Shown here in pieces: positions 59,285 through 64,000 of a DNA stretch of 64,000 bases (positions are counted from its first letter, which is position 1; each line of letters starts with the position of its first letter). The notes under the pieces were generated by a model that searched no databases, had not been told where the DNA came from, and worked only from the letters and a program-made list of their open reading frames with translations. Source of the DNA: an uncultured Bacilli bacterium (lineage in GTDB: Bacteria; Bacillota_I; Bacilli_A; RF39; UBA660); NCBI GenBank assembly GCA_934096295.1, contig CAKOLL010000004.1, forward strand, positions 1 through 64,000, in the 5' to 3' direction. A program made the position numbers and the translations under genes.

Positions 59285-61594
59285 TTATTTATTTAAATTA
59301 TTAGCCCAATAATAATTCACTATTTTAAATTCATTTATATAATCTTTATTTACACTTTCTTTAGTTGAAACATATTTATTATTTTCTTTATAATAAATAT
59401 CATTAATTACATTAATATTCTTTTTTAAGTCACTGGTATATTGTAAATATTCATTTCCTTTTAGACCAACATATTCAAAAAATTCGTTCATAAGATAATT
59501 TGGGCTTATTGTCTCTAATTTTCCTTTAAAACTTTTGTTAAACACTTTTTTGGCACTGTCATTTGCATGAATAACATATGGTATAGAATAATAGTTCTCA
59601 AATCCTTCTTGTGTTGTCAAATCTAAATTTATTCCTAGTTCATTGTATACATAACCATTTTCACCTAGATATGGATTATGATCTCCAAAAAATATAATAA
59701 TAGTAGGTTCTTCATAATTATCAATATATTTTACCAAATCATAAAGGGCGTCATTTGTACTTTTAATTCCAGCTAAATAGTTATTTAAAATATTATATCC
59801 TTGTTCTGAATAGCCATTATTTTTAACATATTCTTTTTCAGGTGTTAAATTTGAGTAAGGGCCATGATTTTGATAAGTAACCGTGAAATTAAAGTAATGA
59901 TTGCTTTTATTTTTTTCTAGATCTTTTATCAATTCCTTGTAAAGATCCTTATCAGATGCAAAACCATTCCAACTGTTATATATATTGAATCTATTTTCAT
60001 AACTCCAATAATTATCAAATCCTAAATTATAGTTTCCTGTATTTCTATTATAGAACGAACCATAAATTGAATGCATCGCTTCAACAACATACCCTTGTTC
60101 TTTAAAATATCTTGGATATGAATTGGTTGGTTTTCTAAAGGTTGGAAAATCATAGTATCCAGTTAAGAAATGTCTTTCTGTGCTGATTGTTCCACCTCCA
60201 AAGATATCCACAATTATGTTTCCATATAGTGAGTCTTTTTCTATTTCATGAAGTTTGCCATAAACATCTTCTGTAAAATTAATTGAATCAAATTTTGAAA
60301 AATCATTATATGCTTCTAACATTAGTGCAATAATATTCACTTTTTTTTCTTCAGGAATATTCTCATATGTGTATTTTTCAAGTATTTTTTTTGCTTCTTC
60401 TTCACTATAACCATCTGGTTCATTGTGTAATAATTCTGTACTACTATATATGAATGGATAAATTAAGCCTCTTATTTGTGATCTTCTAGTTGCAATCCAT
60501 ATATTTACTGTGGTAGTATTTCCAACACTTTCATAAAGTTGAGTATCGGTGTAAACTTTTTTGTATGTTATGATGCTTATTAACATAATAAATATTGCAA
60601 TAGGTATTGTAATAAACCATTTTAAATTAACTTTTTTATAATTTTTCTTTAATAAAAATGCTATAATTATGCAAAATATAATAGATATAACCGTGTACCA
60701 TCTGATTATAATGTCATACCTATTTGTCATAATTAATGCCTCTTTTAAAAGGGTAATATCTTCAAATTTCATTACATCATCTCTATAATATAATTTTGTT
60801 TTATTGGCTATTCCCATTAAAAAAATTATAATTGATGTGATTGAAAAGGAAATCCATAACCTTTTGGTTAAAAATAAGAGAAAATATAATAATAACAAAA
60901 TCGGAAATATATTTAATAAAAGCAATTTTGGTTCATGCAAATAATTAGAAATCATTGTGGTATCTAAATATACTGTTGTAAATTCAAATGTAATTAATAG
61001 CAGTATAAATGCTAAAAATACTGGTATTAAATATTTTATTAAAATGTTTAATATTTTTTGAGGTTTAGTATCGCAGTAATTTATATAGATATGTCCTTTT
61101 TTTATATATTTATATTTTGCATTAATTTGCATTATTTCACTATAACTATTACAAAAATATTCGTCATATTCTTCTTGTATATTTTTTATTTTATCATTAT
61201 ATGAGATTAAATCTAGTTCAAAATCTTTATTTAAAGATGGCGCAATTAATTTTTCTTCTTTTAGAAATGGTTTTACTATAAAGTCTGGACTATTTGATAC
61301 TATTAAATTATTTTTATTATATTGATTATTATACCAGGCTTTTATTTTCTTCTTATTCTTAATTGCAAATTCATCTACAATTAAGTTTATTTCTTTAATC
61401 TTTTTCAAATAAGTATGATATGTCTTTTTATAATACATTTCCGCTTTCAAAGAAATTAAACTTAAAATATAAAAAAATATATGTTTAAAGAAATATAAAT
61501 ATAACCTTTTGTTTTTTTTACAACAAAAAAAATAAAAATCTTTGTCTATGTTTCCTTGATAAATTATTTTATTGAACTTATAAACTTTTTTCAT
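59285..61594 (-). CDS. LTA-synthase-like sulfatase-family membrane protein
   Basis: 769 residues, longer than usual LtaS (about 650). A cytoplasmic/early-membrane N-terminal part of about 185 residues comes first, with one hydrophobic stretch near 30-50; then four to five membrane segments (about 186-350) and an external sulfatase-fold domain (about 410-740). The nucleophile Thr is in DIFGGGTISTERHFLTGYY near 480; metal ligands are LMLEAYND near 420 and FFGDHNPYLG near 640. LtaS enzymes transfer glycerol-phosphate from phosphatidylglycerol. The long N-terminus is unusual, so teichoic-acid-related phosphotransfer of another type is possible. Confidence 0.88.
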   Translation of the reverse strand: MKKVYKFNKIIYQGNIDKDFYFFCCKKNKRLYLYFFKHIFFYILSLISLKAEMYYKKTYHTYLKKIKEINLIVDEFAIKNKKKIKAWYNNQYNKNNLIVSNSPDFIVKPFLKEEKLIAPSLNKDFELDLISYNDKIKNIQEEYDEYFCNSYSEIMQINAKYKYIKKGHIYINYCDTKPQKILNILIKYLIPVFLAFILLLITFEFTTVYLDTTMISNYLHEPKLLLLNIFPILLLLYFLLFLTKRLWISFSITSIIIFLMGIANKTKLYYRDDVMKFEDITLLKEALIMTNRYDIIIRWYTVISIIFCIIIAFLLKKNYKKVNLKWFITIPIAIFIMLISIITYKKVYTDTQLYESVGNTTTVNIWIATRRSQIRGLIYPFIYSSTELLHNEPDGYSEEEAKKILEKYTYENIPEEKKVNIIALMLEAYNDFSKFDSINFTEDVYGKLHEIEKDSLYGNIIVDIFGGGTISTERHFLTGYYDFPTFRKPTNSYPRYFKEQGYVVEAMHSIYGSFYNRNTGNYNLGFDNYWSYENRFNIYNSWNGFASDKDLYKELIKDLEKNKSNHYFNFTVTYQNHGPYSNLTPEKEYVKNNGYSEQGYNILNNYLAGIKSTNDALYDLVKYIDNYEEPTIIIFFGDHNPYLGENGYVYNELGINLDLTTQEGFENYYSIPYVIHANDSAKKVFNKSFKGKLETISPNYLMNEFFEYVGLKGNEYLQYTSDLKKNINVINDIYYKENNKYVSTKESVNKDYINEFKIVNYYWANNLNK

Positions 61595-61619
61595 ATTAGC
61601 CTACCTGCTTGTTACATTA

Positions 61620-61648
61620 ATTATACACTAAATTATTTATTTTGACAA
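61620..61648 (-). promoter_or_regulatory. sigma-A promoter of the LTA-synthase-like gene
   Basis: TTGTCA (61643-61648) and TATAAT (61620-61625), 17 bases apart on the minus strand, 26 bases before the start codon. Confidence 0.75.
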
Positions 61649-61680
61649 ATATCTATATTTATTTTTTTACTATGTTAATA

Positions 61681-61800
61681 TTATTTTGAAAAATAAAAAA
61701 ACAAAATTGCAATTGTTATTGTTATGATTCCAAAATAGTTAAAAGAATTTTTTCTTACTAGAAACATTATAATTATTAAAAAAATGGTTTCAACAATCAA
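61681..61800 (-). pseudogene. possible 39-residue two-segment membrane peptide or remnant
   Basis: A minus-strand frame from TTG (61800) to TAA (61681) reads two hydrophobic stretches around a VRKNS turn (IFLIIIMFLV; GIITITIAILFFYF). No ribosome site or promoter was found, so it may be a degraded end of a membrane protein gene rather than an active gene. Confidence 0.25.
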
Positions 61801-61834
61801 TTTTTTAGTCTACTTATAAAATTAGCCATAATTG

Positions 61835-61863
61835 TTGACAAAAGCATTTTTATATTGTAATAT
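61835..61863 (+). promoter_or_regulatory. sigma-A promoter of a small RNA
   Basis: Perfect TTGACA (61835-61840) and TAATAT (61858-61863), 17 bases apart, with no protein gene downstream on this strand. A structured segment and terminator follow. Confidence 0.75.
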
Positions 61864-61869
61864 TAATTT

Positions 61870-61979
61870 ACCGGAGAGTAATCTCGTCAGGTCGATAGTT
61901 AGATTTTGATTATTTATAATTAAGCGTGCTTTGTGTACGCCATGCTAACTGGGATTAAGCTACTCATGTAGCTTTTTTT
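61870..61979 (+). ncRNA. structured small RNA beside the DUF3800 gene
   Basis: About 110 bases between the promoter above and a strong terminator. Seen elements: GAGA-GTAA-TCTC with a GNRA loop (61874-61885); AGTTAG (61897-61902) paired with CTAACT (61945-61950), enclosing TTGATTA/TAATTAA (61906-61923) and GCGTGC/GTACGC (61924-61940), hence a three-way junction; and AAGCTAC-TCAT-GTAGCTT plus seven T (61957-61979). It is convergent with the DUF3800 gene. RNA motif families named after DUF3800 neighbours have been described, so this may be one of them or a relative; I cannot assign the class. The base composition is richer in GC than the flanks. Confidence 0.65.
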
Positions 61980-61996
61980 CATTTAATTAAATCTGA

Positions 61997-62024
61997 AGAA
62001 CGAAAAAACGGAAATTTTCGTTCT
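61997..62024. other. perfect 10-bp hairpin between the small RNA and the DUF3800 gene
   Basis: AGAACGAAAA (61997-62006) and TTTTCGTTCT (62015-62024) with an 8-base loop. No U-tract on either strand, so it may be part of an RNA element or mark a boundary. The rest of 61595-62062 holds the promoters, the small RNA and a possible remnant frame only. Confidence 0.45.
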
Positions 62025-62062
62025 ATAAACACTATTTTGTTAAAATTTATAAATAAGCATTG

Positions 62063-62791
62063 TTAAGGAAGCATAATTTTATAATTAATAAAATTATCTA
62101 AAGCATTGTTAATATTTTCATTATTAGTTAGGGCATTTAATGCACCTCTTCGAATTGTTCCTGATATTAAATCTGCGGCTTGAACTAAATAACTTTTACC
62201 AGAATCTTGATATGAAATTTTAATATCTAAATCATTAAATATAATTGGATTATATTTACATGCATAATTAAAATTACTTATACCATATTTAAGTTCTTCA
62301 ACTAACCCATCATGTAAGTTATAATAACCATTACTTTTTGTAGTTTGTTCATCAATATTTACTATTACTTTTAATGGTTTATCCTTATAAATATTTTGAC
62401 TATCAATTTGATTGTTTATTATTTCTTTTATCATTCTTCTTAATGAATAATCTATAAACCTTCCTTTTGCTGCTTTATTTTCGATAATGTGATTATAAAC
62501 ATTTTGGTTATTTATAATTAAGCCCACGATATAATACTTTTTTATATAATTCATAATTCTTCTTTTATCACTACTTTTTATATTAGTATTTTTTATTTCT
62601 GGACATTTTTTATTACAAATACTTTTATTTTTACAATATTTACATTTTATATCATTTATTATACTTCGATATTGTGTTATAAATTTATCTTTTTCTTTCT
62701 TAGATAAAAATACTATTCCTCCATAAACACTAATTAATTCTTTTTTTGTTAATTTGCCTGAATCATCTAAATTTATATATATTTCTTGCAT
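62063..62791 (-). CDS. DUF3800-family protein
   Basis: 242 residues. The start EIYINLDDSGKL carries the Asp-Asp-Ser-Gly of the family, and VQAADLISGTIRRG near 210 is the conserved closing motif; both belong to an RNase-H-like fold with presumed metal-binding acidic residues (another is VNIDEQ near 150). An inserted Cys cluster, CKYC, CNKKC (about 50-66), may bind zinc. The biochemical role is unknown. GGAGGT precedes the ATG. The gene stands alone, next to the structured RNA and a hairpin. Confidence 0.85.
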   Translation of the reverse strand: MQEIYINLDDSGKLTKKELISVYGGIVFLSKKEKDKFITQYRSIINDIKCKYCKNKSICNKKCPEIKNTNIKSSDKRRIMNYIKKYYIVGLIINNQNVYNHIIENKAAKGRFIDYSLRRMIKEIINNQIDSQNIYKDKPLKVIVNIDEQTTKSNGYYNLHDGLVEELKYGISNFNYACKYNPIIFNDLDIKISYQDSGKSYLVQAADLISGTIRRGALNALTNNENINNALDNFINYKIMLP

Positions 62792-62870
62792 AGTACCTCC
62801 ATTAATTTTAATAATTATTATAACACTATAATCTGCAAATATATATATTGTTTACACATATTAGACAATT

Positions 62871-62898
62871 AAAAACACTATTATTTTTCAATAATAGT
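62871..62898 (-). terminator. intrinsic terminator overlapping the end of the partial surface protein gene
   Basis: ACTATTATT-GAAA-AATAATAGT, nine pairs on the minus strand with a GNRA-type loop, then GTTTTT. The last codons and stop lie in the hairpin. Confidence 0.75.
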
Positions 62899-64000
62899 AT
62901 TTTTATCTAATTTATTACTAGTTTCATTTTTTTTAGGTATCTCTTTTTCAATTGGTTTTTGTTTCTTTTTCTTTCCTGTCTTCTTTTTGGCTAACGCAAT
63001 CATAATAATAATCATTAGAATAAATACTCCACTAAAACCAATAATTATATATGTATATAGCTCTATTTTCTTATTTAAATCAGTTACATATTCATCATTA
63101 TACTTTATTAAAGATTGCATTTTTTTATCATACATATAGAATCCTTTATCACCAGTTTCTACATTGATGCCATAAATAATTACATAGTCAGAGTCTTTAG
63201 TATAGTAATATCCATCTACTTTTACATCATTAATTATTATTGTATCTTTTGTGTAACCTTTAATTTCATCATTTGATGTTAATGGATAAATAGTTATTTT
63301 ATTAACACCTATTTCGTGATACTCTTGATATTCATTTTTATCCTTATTATATATATATAATGAAATATTACCTTCTTCGTCTTTTAATCCTACCAAGAAG
63401 AGATTAGTATTATCATTTTTATAAGCTGGTATTTCAAAATCATTTATGTTAATGGTTGTTTCTGCATATAGATTTGCAGCAGGTAAATTTTCTTTGATTT
63501 TTACCACTGTATAATTTTTACCATTTACTGTTACATTAATTGGATTTTCATCTTTTACCTCAACATTTATCACATATGTTTTTTCTGCTCCATTTTGAGC
63601 TTTAACAACAATAGAAAATTTATTAGCTCCAGGATTTACAGTTTGTGTTCCTATTCCACTTATTGAGGCTGTCCTATCTTGAACAGTTGCATTAATACTT
63701 ATCTCTTTGGTATTTTCTGGAACCACTGCAGAATATTCTAAGGTATTTGCATTAAACTCTGGAGTAAGCGTAAATCCTTCAATTTCAATAGAACTTAAAT
63801 TATTATTTTTTGAATAACTAGCCTCTAATTCAGCTTGAGTAATAATATTTATTTTTTTACTACTGCTTGATAAAGAAATTTGGCTTAAATCATCAAATGC
63901 ATATGCTAAGTAGCTATCTACTGTTACTGATGTAACTCCTTTTTTTAAAGTTTTAAATGTAAATGTGTATGTTTTACTTTTTATTCCTGTTGAACTTGAT
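62881..64000 (-). CDS. surface protein with cohesin-like and cadherin-like domains, partial (start beyond window)
   Basis: The minus-strand frame stays open from the stop at 62881 to the window edge, so a longer gene is cut; about 373 residues are seen. The first visible part (TYTFTFKTLKKGVTSVTVDSY and SLSSSSKKINI) resembles the end of a cohesin domain. Next, LSSIEIEGFTLTPEFNANTLEYS to YVINVEV (read in parts) is a cadherin-like beta-sandwich (PF12733). A further beta region, a membrane segment (IIIGFSGVFILMIIIMIAL) and a Lys-rich cytoplasmic tail end the protein. A GTG at 63726 is internal and not a start. Confidence 0.85.
   Translation of the reverse strand, partial: SSSTGIKSKTYTFTFKTLKKGVTSVTVDSYLAYAFDDLSQISLSSSSKKINIITQAELEASYSKNNNLSSIEIEGFTLTPEFNANTLEYSAVVPENTKEISINATVQDRTASISGIGTQTVNPGANKFSIVVKAQNGAEKTYVINVEVKDENPINVTVNGKNYTVVKIKENLPAANLYAETTININDFEIPAYKNDNTNLFLVGLKDEEGNISLYIYNKDKNEYQEYHEIGVNKITIYPLTSNDEIKGYTKDTIIINDVKVDGYYYTKDSDYVIIYGINVETGDKGFYMYDKKMQSLIKYNDEYVTDLNKKIELYTYIIIGFSGVFILMIIIMIALAKKKTGKKKKQKPIEKEIPKKNETSNKLDKNTIIEK

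Noticed and set aside
61870..61979. Reading the structured RNA as a riboswitch for a downstream gene
   Set aside because: No gene follows on the plus strand; the next gene is convergent. The terminator ends the unit.
63724..63726. GTG as start of the last gene
   Set aside because: The frame is open upstream to the window edge and reads through a cadherin-like domain that begins before this codon.
1..64000. UGA decoded as tryptophan (Mollicutes code)
   Set aside because: Trp is encoded by UGG in conserved positions, and UGA ends several genes exactly at operon junctions (for example 46153-46155 and 55685-55687).
1..64000. CRISPR arrays, rRNA, tRNA, insertion sequences or prophage
   Set aside because: No spaced repeats, rRNA stretches, convincing cloverleafs, transposase, integrase or phage genes were seen; short tRNAs could be missed by eye.

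Overview
This window looks like a low-GC, AT-rich Bacillota chromosome from an endospore former, probably a host-associated member of the class Bacilli close to the Erysipelotrichales/RF39 side. That placement is inference. It rests on spore genes (spoIVA, cotJAB-cotJC, a SpoIIIE-type ftsK), the RNase J plus RNase Y pair, a TagO-type transferase, an LTA-synthase-like enzyme, SipW/TasA-type surface proteins and UGA used as a normal stop. No rRNA, tRNA, CRISPR array, transposase or prophage was recognised by eye. Many promoters read as TTGACA-like, 17 bases, TATAAT-like boxes, and most transcripts end in clear intrinsic terminators whose stems often contain the stop codon.

Layout. 0-7.6 kb (minus strand): membrane-anchored Ig-like protein, murD, a DUF3419-like gene, spoIVA, a small secreted protein and a membrane-tethered XRE regulator, which diverges from a serine hydrolase (7.7-9.2 kb, plus). 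9.2-17.3 kb (minus): SWIM/SNF2 helicase, then a compact operon ZIP transporter, SDR-like, patatin, yebC, CPBP protease. 17.3-22.8 kb (minus): a surface-protein block with two tandem TasA-like paralogues sharing a duplicated promoter and leader, a third SipW-type protein, and a three-repeat glycine-rich protein followed by a zinc-ribbon protein and a UPF0316 protein. 23-27.6 kb (plus): a fused cotJA-cotJB, cotJC, ftsK/spoIIIE, a thioredoxin-fold membrane protein and trmL. 27.6-37.5 kb: dacF-like carboxypeptidase, Cys-repeat surface protein, ylxM, ftsY, RNase J (plus), a GT2/NTF2-like/phosphodiester-glycosidase operon and RNase Y.

37.6-43 kb: two MucBP surface proteins (one with a VWA domain) that share an unusual C-terminal EPPHTDA tail and a near-identical upstream promoter element; a methyltransferase with a leader-peptide/terminator attenuator; and a class B-like sortase with Lys where the catalytic Arg is expected. 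43-53.8 kb (minus): a nine-gene polysaccharide operon (flippase, sulfotransferase, GT4, GT2, polymerase, a GT4-PssD fusion, PssE, DHHW protein, MBOAT acyltransferase). 53.9-57.9 kb (plus, divergent): a phosphocholine-activation operon (HTH-nucleotidyltransferase-choline-kinase fusion, second cytidylyltransferase, BCCT transporter). 58-61.6 kb: TagO-type initiating transferase and LTA-synthase-like enzyme. Together 43-61.6 kb looks like a surface-glycopolymer island able to build, acylate, sulfate and perhaps phosphocholinate a polymer.

61.6-64 kb: the most unusual item is a short independent transcription unit with no protein gene (strong promoter, three-way-junction RNA, intrinsic terminator) facing a DUF3800 gene, then a partial cohesin/cadherin-like surface protein cut by the window edge. 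The two leading candidates for undescribed systems are this DUF3800-RNA pair and the attenuator-controlled methyltransferase.
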